Assembly (NCBI RefSeq): GCF_040500475.1
Contig: NZ_CP159358.1
Coordinates: 2,604,001-2,668,000, forward strand
Direction: 5' to 3'
DNA length: 64,000 nucleotides
Origin: Bacillus sp. Bos-x628
Lineage (GTDB): Bacteria > Bacillota > Bacilli > Bacillales > Bacillaceae
The notes under the pieces: model-generated
Database searches by the model: none
Seen by the model: only the letters and a program-made list of their open reading frames with translations
What the model was told of the DNA's origin: nothing
Part shown: positions 15,403-23,858 of the stretch, one piece after another
Position numbering within the stretch: position 1 is the first letter of the stretch
Layout of the letters: every line of letters starts with the position of its first letter
Made by a program: the position numbers and the translations under genes

Positions 15403-15487
15403 CTCCCTAAATTTAGGAAACGGTTCATATTAGGTACTTTTGAGGCATGAGTGCGGTTCAACACTGCACTCATGCCTTATTCGTTTT
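15403..15487 (+). repeat. Covarying hairpin repeat, copy 1
   Basis: It begins CTCCCTAAATTTAG and ends with TTCGTTT. A perfect 11-bp stem GGCATGAGTGC / GCACTCATGCC (15444-15454 and 15466-15476) holds the loop GGTTCAACACT. Copy 2 lies at 61912-61991. It abuts the rap fragment on one side and the IS3 fragment on the other. Confidence 0.8.
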
Positions 15488-15605
15488 TAATTGTTATTGG
15501 ACCCGATTTCTCATTTGGCTTTTCAGCTTTAAAGTTAGATAAAATGTTAGGCGCAACTTTACAGACTGTTCGTTTGTATGAACGATTGTTCTTCATTTGA
15601 ACCAT
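15477..15605 (-). pseudogene. IS3-family transposase (orfB) fragment
   Basis: A 42-codon ORF on the minus strand containing NNRSYKRTVCKVAPNIL and FKAEKPNEK, the highly conserved segment just before the first catalytic Asp block (NEKWxTDxT) of IS3-family OrfB. After NEK the match stops and the frame ends at the hairpin repeat. The rest of the element is missing. Confidence 0.7.
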
Positions 15606-15901
15606 GTATTTGAGTCGCAGGGCTTCCATGGTGCATATGCGCTTATATAGTGAAGTACGCCTAATTTAAATTTTACCTAGTTAACTTTGAAAAGGTACAT
15701 TCTAGTCGAGAAAGACTGTCATATCAATGTTTCTACACAATGAGATCGAGAGTTTGTGTATCAAAGACTTTATTGTAAATGTAATTACTTGAATCAAGGT
15801 AAGCTGTTCTTTTACTATAGAGGTATAACATCACTATTTCTTAAAAAGAATGGAAAGAAATTGGGTTGAAGAAAAAGCGTTAAATAGAAAGGATGAACAA
15901 T
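15606..15901. other. Intergenic, no gene recognised
   Basis: Apart from possible further IS3 debris near 15606-15670, nothing is recognised. AT-rich sequence precedes the nitroreductase gene, and no convincing promoter could be chosen. Confidence 0.4.
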
Positions 15902-16576
15902 ATGAGGAAGAAAGAAATCTTAAAAAAGGAAATCATTGAAGCGTATGAATTCCGTCATGCAACAAAAGAGTTTGATCCGTCGAAAAAGATTCCAGAGGAT
16001 GATTTTGCTTTTATTTTAGAAACAGGAAGACTTTCTCCAAGTTCTGTAGGATTTGAGCCATGGAAATTCCTCGTGATTCAAAATGAAGAGTTTAGAGAAA
16101 AATTAAAAGAGTATACATGGGGGGCGCAAAAGCAGCTTCCAACTGCCAGCCATTTTGTCATCATTTTGGCGAGAACGGATGCGCGCTATGATTCAGCATA
16201 TGCGGAATATATCAATAAACAAATTAAGGGGATGACAGACGAGACGTTTGACATGGTGAAGGAACGCTACAAACAATTCCAAGAGAACGATCTTCATTTG
16301 CTTGAGAATGACCGTACACTATTTGACTGGGCTTCGAAACAGACGTACATTGCACTTGGAAACATGATGACAGCAGCTGCGCAAATCGGCATTGATTCAT
16401 GTCCAGTAGAAGGCTTTAGCTACGATGATATCCATCGCATTCTTGAGGAAGAAGGTTTACTTGAGGATGGTCAGTACGATATTTCGGTGATGGTGGCTTT
16501 TGGTTATCGAGTAACAGAACCGAAGCGAGGCAAAACACGACGACCAATGGATGAAGTAGCGGTTTGGATTCGTTAA
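15902..16576 (+). CDS. NAD(P)H nitroreductase, YfkO-like
   Basis: 224 residues of the FMN-dependent nitroreductase family. The N-terminal RHATKEFDPS and GRLSPSSVGFEPWKF form the FMN-binding start; WASKQTYIALGNMMTAAAQIGIDSCPVEGF and a final VAFGYR are typical. The sequence is closest to B. subtilis YfkO as I remember it. It probably reduces quinones or nitroaromatics in the cytoplasm. An ATG at 15893 exists, but AGAAAGG is spaced correctly only for ATG 15902 (MRKKEIL). Start is the main uncertainty. Confidence 0.88.
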   Translation: MRKKEILKKEIIEAYEFRHATKEFDPSKKIPEDDFAFILETGRLSPSSVGFEPWKFLVIQNEEFREKLKEYTWGAQKQLPTASHFVIILARTDARYDSAYAEYINKQIKGMTDETFDMVKERYKQFQENDLHLLENDRTLFDWASKQTYIALGNMMTAAAQIGIDSCPVEGFSYDDIHRILEEEGLLEDGQYDISVMVAFGYRVTEPKRGKTRRPMDEVAVWIR

Positions 16577-16601
16577 AGGGTTGTTTGTCTGAAAAAGGAT
16601 G

Positions 16602-16630
16602 TTGACAACTGCGTGGTTAGTCAGTATATT
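16602..16630 (+). promoter_or_regulatory. Sigma-A promoter of the T-box leader
   Basis: TTGACA (16602-16607), a 17-bp spacer, TATATT (16625-16630): almost perfect consensus, placed just before the T-box leader. Confidence 0.85.
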
Positions 16631-16636
16631 TAAAAA

Positions 16637-16919
16637 ATAAAATCTTTGATAATTATAAAAGTTGATTATAAACGCTTTGACTTGAGAGTAGTAAATGAAC
16701 ATCCGTTTTTGAAGAGAGCTGCGGGTCGGTGCAACGCAGTAAAACGGATTCGTTGAACTCGCTCAATGAGCGGTAAGACTGAATGGATAGATAGTAAGTC
16801 TTTACGTGTGACCTCCGTTATCGGGTTTTAAGTTGGATTCAGCTATAGCTGGAATTAATAAGAGTGGTAACGCGGTTGCAAGGGTCAGTCGTCTCTTCAA
16901 GGAGATGGCTGGCCTTTTT
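16637..16919 (+). ncRNA. T-box riboswitch, leucine type
   Basis: Stem I elements are visible: an early AGTA, AGAGAGCTG, a GGTGCAA apical motif, and GAA followed by CTC (16758-16760), read here as the Leu specifier codon. The T-box itself is AGTGGTAACGCGG (16862-16874); its TGGT is complementary to an ACCA tRNA end, fitting tRNA-Leu. A 13-bp terminator with T5 follows (16883-16919). Uncharged tRNA would switch to the antiterminator and turn on the permease gene. Confidence 0.88.
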
Positions 16920-16975
16920 ATCTGTTTTCATCTTGTATTTGTCTGAAGATTCAAATTTAAAAGGAGCTATAGCAA

Positions 16976-18328
16976 ATGGAAAAGGAACAAGTGCAATTAA
17001 AACGAACAATGACGTCAAGGCATATGATGATGCTTGCGCTTGGCGGTGCAATCGGTGCTGGCCTGTTTAAAGGAAGCAGTTCTGCCATTGATATTGCAGG
17101 TCCTGCTGTCATTTTGGCATATATGATGGGTGGTCTTATTTTATTATTTATTATGCAAGGACTTGCCGAAATGACAGTCGCACGACCTGGAGCAAGAACG
17201 TTTCGCGATTTGATTGAACCTGTATTAGGTAAATATCCGGCCTACTTTTTAGATTGGATTTATTGGAAGATGTGGGTGCTGAACATTGCAGCAGAAGCCA
17301 TTGTCTCTGCAATTTTTATTCGTTACTGGTTCCCACAAGTTCCGGTTTGGATTCTTGTGTTAATCATTTCACTTGCCGTGACGTTAATCAATGTCTGTTC
17401 TGTGCAAATGTTTGCTGAGACAGAGTATTGGTTAACTTCAGTTAAGATTGCCGTGATTATTTTATTTATGATCATTGGTTTAACCATGTTGTTTGTCTCA
17501 TTCGGACAGCATACAGCACCCGGCTTATCCAATTTAACCGAACACGGTGGGTTTTTCCCTAATGGCACTGGTGGACTAATTGCAGCAATGCTTGTCGTGG
17601 TTTATTCCTATGGCGGAACCGAAATGATCGGTGTCACATTAGCGGAAACGAAAAATCCTGAAAAGGTGATCCCAAAAGCGATTCAAAGTACATTTGTTCG
17701 GATCATTGGTTTCTATGTCTTGCCTTTCTTTATCATTGTCAGCTTAATCCCGTGGAATCAGGTGAACAATGAACAAGTGAGTCCATTCGTTACAGTGTTT
17801 GCAACCATTGGGGTGCCATATGCAAGTGACATCATGAACGGCATCATTTTACTTGCCATTCTGTCTTCTATGAACTCTGGTCTGTATGCTTCATCAAGGG
17901 TGCTCTATACGCAGGCGATGGACGGTCGTGTATGGAAAGGCTTCTCAAAGCTTTCAAAGCAGCAAGTACCTGTAAGAGCCATTCTTATTTGTACTTCTAC
18001 ATTGTATGCGGCTGTGTTGATCTCTCTTTTTGTAGGAAGTCAAACCTTTCATTACTTAATGGGGTCTTTAAGTTATACGGTCTTATTTATTTGGTTTATT
18101 ATTGCAGTTGGTCATTTGAAATCTCGCCGCGTGAAAGCGCCAGGGAACTATCGCGTAAAACTTTACCCGATCACGACGTGGTTTTCTGTGATTGCGATTA
18201 TTGCCATTTTTATCGGTGTTGTTTCAACGACACCAATTGTACAAACCTTTGTAACAATGGGGATTTATATCATCATTACGCTTTCTTTCTTTATCAAAAG
18301 GGAGCGTTTTGAAACATCGTCGGCTTAA
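16976..18328 (+). CDS. yvbW: Amino acid permease YvbW (probable leucine uptake)
   Basis: 450 residues with 12 hydrophobic segments, an APC-family transporter: N-terminal LGGAIGAGLFKGSSSAI, then EMTVARPGARTFRDL and SYGGTEMIGVTLAETKNPEK. The Leu T-box upstream argues for leucine, as for B. subtilis yvbW. AGGAGC precedes ATG 16976. It is monocistronic, with a terminator right after it. Confidence 0.88.
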   Translation: MEKEQVQLKRTMTSRHMMMLALGGAIGAGLFKGSSSAIDIAGPAVILAYMMGGLILLFIMQGLAEMTVARPGARTFRDLIEPVLGKYPAYFLDWIYWKMWVLNIAAEAIVSAIFIRYWFPQVPVWILVLIISLAVTLINVCSVQMFAETEYWLTSVKIAVIILFMIIGLTMLFVSFGQHTAPGLSNLTEHGGFFPNGTGGLIAAMLVVVYSYGGTEMIGVTLAETKNPEKVIPKAIQSTFVRIIGFYVLPFFIIVSLIPWNQVNNEQVSPFVTVFATIGVPYASDIMNGIILLAILSSMNSGLYASSRVLYTQAMDGRVWKGFSKLSKQQVPVRAILICTSTLYAAVLISLFVGSQTFHYLMGSLSYTVLFIWFIIAVGHLKSRRVKAPGNYRVKLYPITTWFSVIAIIAIFIGVVSTTPIVQTFVTMGIYIIITLSFFIKRERFETSSA

Positions 18329-18331
18329 TGG

Positions 18332-18377
18332 AAAAAGCGTGCAGGACCTATTGAACAGGTCTCGCACGCTTTTTTTA
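18332..18377. terminator. Bidirectional terminator between yvbW and the ykcC-like gene
   Basis: AAAAAGCGTGC / GCACGCTTTTT outer stem with an inner GGACCT / AGGTC pairing; A and T runs on both sides serve both convergent genes. Confidence 0.9.
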
Positions 18378-19367
18378 ATGTTGTTTATAATGTTTGAAAT
18401 GAACTGGTGATTGAACCGACTGGGGTTTTGACTGAAGTCCGTAGCTTTCTCTGACAATGTAAAGCGGTCGATCTTTTGCTTCATCGTAAATTCTGCCAAT
18501 GTATTCCCCGATCAACCCTAGCATAAAGAGTATGATCCCACTAAAGAAAAGCTGTATGACGATTAAAGAACTCCAGCCAGTAATCGTACTATTTGTAAAG
18601 AGCTTTAAGTATAAAACAAGAAACATGGAAATGAATCCAATGGCAGAAAGCGCAATACCTGTAACGCTTGCCAGCTTCAAAGGCTTATAGGAAAAGGAAG
18701 TAATACCGTCCATTGAGAGCTTGAGCATTTTTTTGAGCGGATACTTTGTTTCTCCTGCCAGTCGTTCATCTCGTACGTATTCAACAGCGGTTTGTTTGAA
18801 GCCGAGCCAGCTAACTAAGCCGCGAACAAATGGATTCTTCTCTCGTACTTTTCTCATTTCGTGACATACCTTACGATCCATCAGTCTGAAATCACCGGTG
18901 TCGATTGGAATGTCCACTTCAGTGATTTTACGTAAAATCCGGTAAAAAAGAGCGGCCGTTTGTTTTTTGAAAAAAGTTTCTCCCTTTCTTTTCGTGCGGA
19001 CGGCATACACAACTTCATAGCCTTCCTTCCATTTTTCAATCATTTCTAATATCAATTCGGGAGGATCTTGTAAATCTGCGTCAATCACCACAACGGCATT
19101 TCCTTTTGCATAATCCATCCCGGCTGTTATCGCTATCTGATGTCCAAAATTACGAGAAAAATCAATTAATTTCACATTCGGATCAGTCTGACAGTATCCT
19201 TTAATCAGTTCAGCTGTTCGATCTATACTGCCGTCATTGACGAAGAGAAGCTCATACGTTTCTCCTGTCGAATCCATGACAGTCTTAAGTCGCTGATAGG
19301 ATTCATGGATTACAAGTTCTTCATTATAGACGGGTACAACAACAGAATACTGTATACTTTTTTCCAT
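18375..19367 (-). CDS. Polyprenyl-phosphate glycosyltransferase (GT2, YkcC/GtrB-like)
   Basis: 330 residues. GT2 domain (1-220): VVPVYNEE, FVNDGSIDRT and the DADLQDPPE metal-binding block. Two C-terminal membrane segments (about 230-300) precede a basic tail. Such enzymes transfer a sugar from a nucleotide donor to undecaprenyl phosphate at the inner face of the membrane. The gene follows the PMT-like transferase gene by 21 nt, so the two likely act in one pathway: this one charges the lipid and the other uses it outside. AGGAGG precedes the ATG. Confidence 0.88.
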   Translation of the reverse strand: MEKSIQYSVVVPVYNEELVIHESYQRLKTVMDSTGETYELLFVNDGSIDRTAELIKGYCQTDPNVKLIDFSRNFGHQIAITAGMDYAKGNAVVVIDADLQDPPELILEMIEKWKEGYEVVYAVRTKRKGETFFKKQTAALFYRILRKITEVDIPIDTGDFRLMDRKVCHEMRKVREKNPFVRGLVSWLGFKQTAVEYVRDERLAGETKYPLKKMLKLSMDGITSFSYKPLKLASVTGIALSAIGFISMFLVLYLKLFTNSTITGWSSLIVIQLFFSGIILFMLGLIGEYIGRIYDEAKDRPLYIVRESYGLQSKPQSVQSPVHFKHYKQH

Positions 19368-19388
19368 CAGCCATTTCCTCCTTCTTTA

Positions 19389-21515
19389 TTAGTCAACAGA
19401 CAGTTCGTAAAGTGTGCCGCTTCCCATTCCACCCATTCGACCCATTCCACCGTTTGACTGACTATTTTGATCAGACTGCTGGTTGTTTGAACGGCTCGTT
19501 TGTTGATTCGTTGTGGATGAAGGTGTGTTCTGCCATTTAGAAGTAGCCACTTTTTTGCCATTTTTCTGAATCCAAGTCAGAATGTCTGAACTTCCACCTC
19601 TCATGCCGGAGATATAGAAGTATTTGATCTTTCCTTCCTTGACCAACTCTTTAAACTCACTAAGCGTTAGAATGTTGTCAGATCCACTAAATCCACCGAG
19701 TGCCATGACGGCTTTCCCTGTTTTAATGATGTAGGGAGAGGCAGTGGTTGCATCTGTTGTGCCAAACAAGAATTCTTCACCAGTGTTATTTTTCTCAAGA
19801 TAGCTGATCAGCTTTTCATTCACCTGTGAGCTCATGCTTCTACTTGAAGACGCAAGCTGAGGACCGGCCTCTGGTAGCACGCTGTTCCCTCCATAGAGAA
19901 GCGGTGTGCTTGCCCAATACAGCGGGGTGATCAGCATGCCAAGGATAGCGACGAGCGAAATCAATTGTTTCAGCTTTTCTTTTCCTTTTGTAAAGAGCAG
20001 TGCAAGGACTGTGCCTATCCCGAGTATACCGACTGCAATGCTAAGTCCATATCCGATTGTGTTTGTAAAGGTGGATAAGATATATATTTCAAATGCTGTC
20101 GTTCCCAAAATTGCAACCGGAAATAGCCATTTTTTTATGCCAGTTTCTGTTTGAAACAGCCTAGTCATGGCTACCCAGCCTGCTCCGGCTAATACAGCAA
20201 TTGGTGGTGCAAGCATGATTAAATAATAATGATGGAAAAATCCTGCCACACTGAAGAATACAGCAGCTGGTACGAGCCAAGCGACCCAGAATAACGTTTC
20301 CTTTTGCTTTGTATTAAGACGTCTTCTTTCAAAGACAGTTGAAAGGAAGATGCCAACGGTGCCAAAGAGTGCAAATGGTAGCAGCCAGCTGATTTGATCG
20401 GACAGCTCGGATTGGAACAAACGTAACGGGCCTTTTGTCCCTGTGCCAAACATGCCAGAGCCATTCCCCATTTTTCCACCTACGCCACTTGGAGGACCAT
20501 CACCGTTTCCACCAGGCATCTCAGGTGGTGTCGCGTCGTATGAATTGCTTGGAGGTCCTTGCATAGATGGTCGATCTTGGCTTGAAGACTGATTTGAGTT
20601 GTCTGTATTGTTTTGATTAGCATCAGTTGGTGGTTGAGGTACTGCTGATGAATTGTTTTCATTTTTCTGAGCACCTTGCTGTGAAGGCGGTTGACCTTTA
20701 CCCTCACTCGAGCCGCCGCCCATAGACTGCTGACCAGTCAGCCGCTGAAGTCCGTTATAACCAAAAGCTAGTTCTAAAGCAGAGTTGGTTTGACTTGACC
20801 CCATGTAAGGGCGTTTATCTTTCGAGGTGAGATCAACCGCTATGGACCATGTTGCGGATACACCTAAAAGGACAATCATTGAAATCATCAGTGAAAGCAA
20901 TTTTTTCTTCCATGTTGTTCGATAAGCAATGATGTAAAAAAGTACTAATGCGGGCACGATCATATAGGCTTGTAACATTTTTGTATTAAAGCCGACGCCA
21001 ATCATTGCAAACGAGGCGATCGCCCAAAGAACTTTTTGCTGTTTTACCGCCTTAAACATCATCCCTGTTGCCAGTAAAAGAATAAAGACAAGCAAGCTGT
21101 CAATGTTGTTTGTACGAGATACAGCAACCGCTATTGGAGTACAAGCCATGATCAATGCAGCCAATCTTGCCGCTACCTGACCGAAAGTCGGTTTAACAAG
21201 ACGATAGATCAGATAAACTGACCCAATGCCGGCTAAAGCCTGAGGTAAGATAACACTCCAGCCATGTAGACCAAATATTTTGGCACTGATCGTTTGTAGC
21301 CAGAAGGCAAGCGGTGGTTTATCCACCGTGACATACCCTGCTGGATCGAAGGAGGCAAAGAAGAAATTATGCCAACTTTGCATCATACTTGTAACGGTCG
21401 CTGTATAATACGCATTTACCGTATCATCTTTCCAAATATGATAAATGTTTAAGATGGCAGATAAGATCAGTATGAAAAATAAATAAATATCAAATTTTTG
21501 AAGACGTTTGATCAA
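19389..21515 (-). CDS. PMT/ArnT-like glycosyltransferase (YkcB-like)
   Basis: 708 residues from TTG 21515 (GTG 21521 is too close to the GGAGTG site). A GT39 fold with about 12 membrane segments; the first extracellular loop carries the acidic FDPAGYVTVDKPPLAFW motif typical of YkcB and ArnT. It should move a sugar from a lipid carrier to an outer acceptor, unknown here. Two low-complexity Gln/Asn/Ser/Gly/Pro-rich stretches stand out: about residues 260-355, in an extracellular loop, and the C-terminal 60. Partner ykcC-like gene downstream. Confidence 0.88.
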   Translation of the reverse strand: MIKRLQKFDIYLFFILILSAILNIYHIWKDDTVNAYYTATVTSMMQSWHNFFFASFDPAGYVTVDKPPLAFWLQTISAKIFGLHGWSVILPQALAGIGSVYLIYRLVKPTFGQVAARLAALIMACTPIAVAVSRTNNIDSLLVFILLLATGMMFKAVKQQKVLWAIASFAMIGVGFNTKMLQAYMIVPALVLFYIIAYRTTWKKKLLSLMISMIVLLGVSATWSIAVDLTSKDKRPYMGSSQTNSALELAFGYNGLQRLTGQQSMGGGSSEGKGQPPSQQGAQKNENNSSAVPQPPTDANQNNTDNSNQSSSQDRPSMQGPPSNSYDATPPEMPGGNGDGPPSGVGGKMGNGSGMFGTGTKGPLRLFQSELSDQISWLLPFALFGTVGIFLSTVFERRRLNTKQKETLFWVAWLVPAAVFFSVAGFFHHYYLIMLAPPIAVLAGAGWVAMTRLFQTETGIKKWLFPVAILGTTAFEIYILSTFTNTIGYGLSIAVGILGIGTVLALLFTKGKEKLKQLISLVAILGMLITPLYWASTPLLYGGNSVLPEAGPQLASSSRSMSSQVNEKLISYLEKNNTGEEFLFGTTDATTASPYIIKTGKAVMALGGFSGSDNILTLSEFKELVKEGKIKYFYISGMRGGSSDILTWIQKNGKKVATSKWQNTPSSTTNQQTSRSNNQQSDQNSQSNGGMGRMGGMGSGTLYELSVD

Positions 21516-21567
21516 AAGCACGTCACTCCTTTTTCTTAACTTGAAAAAAGTGTAACAAGCAAATATG

Positions 21568-21584
21568 AATAAATTGTTAATAAA
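21568..21584 (-). promoter_or_regulatory. Candidate response-regulator site before the ykcB-like gene
   Basis: On the minus strand TTTATT-N5-TTTATT, a direct repeat with 11-bp period, about 50 nt before the ykcB-like start. OmpR-family regulators bind such repeats, and one is encoded just upstream. Confidence 0.35.
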
Positions 21585-21611
21585 AAAAGGCCAATTCTTT
21601 ATTTTTCAAGA

Positions 21612-21648
21612 AAATAAAAAAACAGCTCTTGTTGAAAAAGAGCTGTTA
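21612..21648 (-). terminator. Terminator of the two-component operon
   Basis: Minus strand AACAGCTCTT / AAGAGCTGTT followed by T7. It separates the kinase gene from the ykcB-like gene, so those two units are transcribed separately. Confidence 0.88.
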
Positions 21649-21771
21649 GGAGGAAATGGAGGGATGACAGGTTCAATATGAAGAAGCGAACAGTTTGTTA
21701 GCTGATATTGACTTCTATTTTAAAAGATATAAAATGAGGCTGCCATTGTGGAAGCTCTTCTCACTGGATTA

Positions 21772-23175
21772 TCAAATTTTCATTGAATGCTGCATTGGCA
21801 ATCGAATGGTAGCTATTGTGCCTGCTCCTGGCTCAGATTGAATATCAAAAGTGCCATGATGTTTTTTAATAATTTGATAGACAATAGCTAGTCCAAGACC
21901 AGAACCACCGTCTTTTCTCGTTCTGGCCTTATTCACACGATAAAATCGCTCTGATACGTGCGGAAGATCTTCTTCTGGTATTCCGTTGCCTTCATCTGTC
22001 ACTCGTAATTCGGCAGCGTTTTGTTGAACATTTAATTCAATTGAAATCGATTTCCCCGAAGGAGTATAATGAATGGCATTGTCCAGCAAATTTCGAACCA
22101 CTTGTTGAAGTCGATCGCTATCACCATAAATAATACAATCCTCTTGAAGCGTTCGTTTGAGGGTAATGCCTTTCTGACTAGCGATGAATTCCACTTGATC
22201 AAGAACATCATGGATAAGCTGTGCAAAGACAATAGGTTCAGTCGTAAGAGGATAAGAATCCCTCTCTAACTGTGCAAGATCTAAAAGGTCGTGAACGAGT
22301 CGACTTAAACGTGTAGCCTCATCTTGGATCATTTGCATTCCTTTCTTTTGATCAATGACACCCTCTTCAATTCCTTCGGCGTATCCTTTCATATAACTTA
22401 AAGGAGTTCTGAGTTCGTGAGATACATTAGCAAGAAACTCCCTACGTTGCTGCTCAACCTTTTCAAGAGTAGAGGACAGCTTATTAAAGGAACGACTTAG
22501 TTGATTTAACTCATCACCTTTTTTGGTGACAGCCATTCGTTTTGAAAAATCACCTGATTCCATTTCTATTGCAATTTCTTTCATTTTATTAATTGTTCTC
22601 ACAACTTGATTGGAGCTCTTATATCCAATAAAGAAAATAAGTAGCAAGATACTTAAAATAGATAGTCCAAGTGTCAGCCTAATTTGTACAAAGGGTTCAT
22701 AAACATCAGACAATGGCATGGAAAGAAAAATCACACCGGACAAATCATTCTTGTTTTTAAAAACAGGGATGGCAATACCGAGAATATCTTGATGAAACTG
22801 AGGGTGTTCTCTGATTAACACGACAGTTTTTCCTTGGAGCAATTTTTGACGCTCCTTGAAAGTGATGAGATTATCATTTGTGTTGGTGTCAAAAGGGATA
22901 CCGCTTGAAAGCTCCATTGGGTCATCTGTAAAAATAATATTTGGTTGACTTGATTCATTGGCCCATTTGATTCTATCGGCAAAGTATGAATCTTTGCCGT
23001 GTGTGTGATAGACCTCTGCCAGCTTTTTTCCTTGTAGACTTAAGGATTCAATCTGTTTATCTATATATAATTGTTGATATAAGTAATAGGTAAGTGCCAG
23101 AGCTGAGGCTGCAACAATACCGATAACGGCAAGAATGAATAAAAGCACTTTCTTTTTAATAGATAATGGCTTCAT
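21772..23175 (-). CDS. Sensor histidine kinase (OmpR/EnvZ class)
   Basis: 467 residues: membrane segment (about 8-32), extracellular sensor domain (about 33-165), second membrane segment (about 170-192), HAMP (to about 240), the HisKA phosphoacceptor in NVSHELRTPL (His about 254), then HATPase with N-box LLDNAIHYTP, DEGNGIPEED and GSGLGLAI. It overlaps the response regulator gene by 4 bp. It is most like the YkoH or PhoR group; the signal is unknown. The ykcB-ykcC-like genes downstream are plausible targets. Confidence 0.9.
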   Translation of the reverse strand: MKPLSIKKKVLLFILAVIGIVAASALALTYYLYQQLYIDKQIESLSLQGKKLAEVYHTHGKDSYFADRIKWANESSQPNIIFTDDPMELSSGIPFDTNTNDNLITFKERQKLLQGKTVVLIREHPQFHQDILGIAIPVFKNKNDLSGVIFLSMPLSDVYEPFVQIRLTLGLSILSILLLIFFIGYKSSNQVVRTINKMKEIAIEMESGDFSKRMAVTKKGDELNQLSRSFNKLSSTLEKVEQQRREFLANVSHELRTPLSYMKGYAEGIEEGVIDQKKGMQMIQDEATRLSRLVHDLLDLAQLERDSYPLTTEPIVFAQLIHDVLDQVEFIASQKGITLKRTLQEDCIIYGDSDRLQQVVRNLLDNAIHYTPSGKSISIELNVQQNAAELRVTDEGNGIPEEDLPHVSERFYRVNKARTRKDGGSGLGLAIVYQIIKKHHGTFDIQSEPGAGTIATIRLPMQHSMKI

Positions 23176-23858
23176 TTGTCCTCCTCAAACTTATAGCCAA
23201 CGCCCCAAACCGTCTTCACATATCGTTCAGCGCCCTTTAATTTCAGTCTCAATGTTTTAATATGTGTATCCACTGTTCTCAAAGAGCCATTGGAAGAGTG
23301 AGATTCCCACAATTTCTGATAGAGCTGTTCGCGGGAAAAAACTTGTCCTTGATTGAGCAGAAGAAACATGAGTAAATCATATTCTCTTCTTGTTAAATTA
23401 ATAGGCTTTTGATGAAGGTATACTTGTCTTCCATCTTGATCTATTTCAATTTCACCTATCTGCATTCGGCTTCGTTTTAGGGATAGTCCTCTAATTCTTC
23501 TTAAAGTCGTTTCAATCCTTGCAGAGAGCTCACGTAGGCTGAAAGGCTTCATAATATAATCATCCGCTCCTATTTCGAGCCCTTTAATTCGATCCTCTTC
23601 ACTACTTCTTGCGGTTAAGAACAAAATGGGGATTTGAGATGATTTTCGAATGTGTTGACAGACTTCAAATCCATCCATATTAGGCATCATAATATCCAAT
23701 ACAACAAGATCAACGGGTTCATTTTCAAGTTGATTTAATGCGTCAATGCCATTACTTTCTTTTGTGATGTGAAAGCCCTGTTTCTGCAAAAAGGAGCCAA
23801 TTAATTCAAGCATATCTAACTCATCATCTACTATTAAAATATGCATTTGTTCTTTCAT
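23172..23858 (-). CDS. OmpR/PhoB-type response regulator
   Basis: 228 residues. Receiver: acidic DDE near residue 13, phosphoacceptor Asp in VVLDIMMPNMDG (about 55), Lys in IMKPFSLRE. C-terminal winged helix (about 130-225) with LTRREYDLL and RTVDTHIKTLRLKL. It overlaps both neighbours (4-bp ATGA junctions), so the lipoprotein, regulator and kinase form one unit. Confidence 0.92.
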   Translation of the reverse strand: MKEQMHILIVDDELDMLELIGSFLQKQGFHITKESNGIDALNQLENEPVDLVVLDIMMPNMDGFEVCQHIRKSSQIPILFLTARSSEEDRIKGLEIGADDYIMKPFSLRELSARIETTLRRIRGLSLKRSRMQIGEIEIDQDGRQVYLHQKPINLTRREYDLLMFLLLNQGQVFSREQLYQKLWESHSSNGSLRTVDTHIKTLRLKLKGAERYVKTVWGVGYKFEEDK

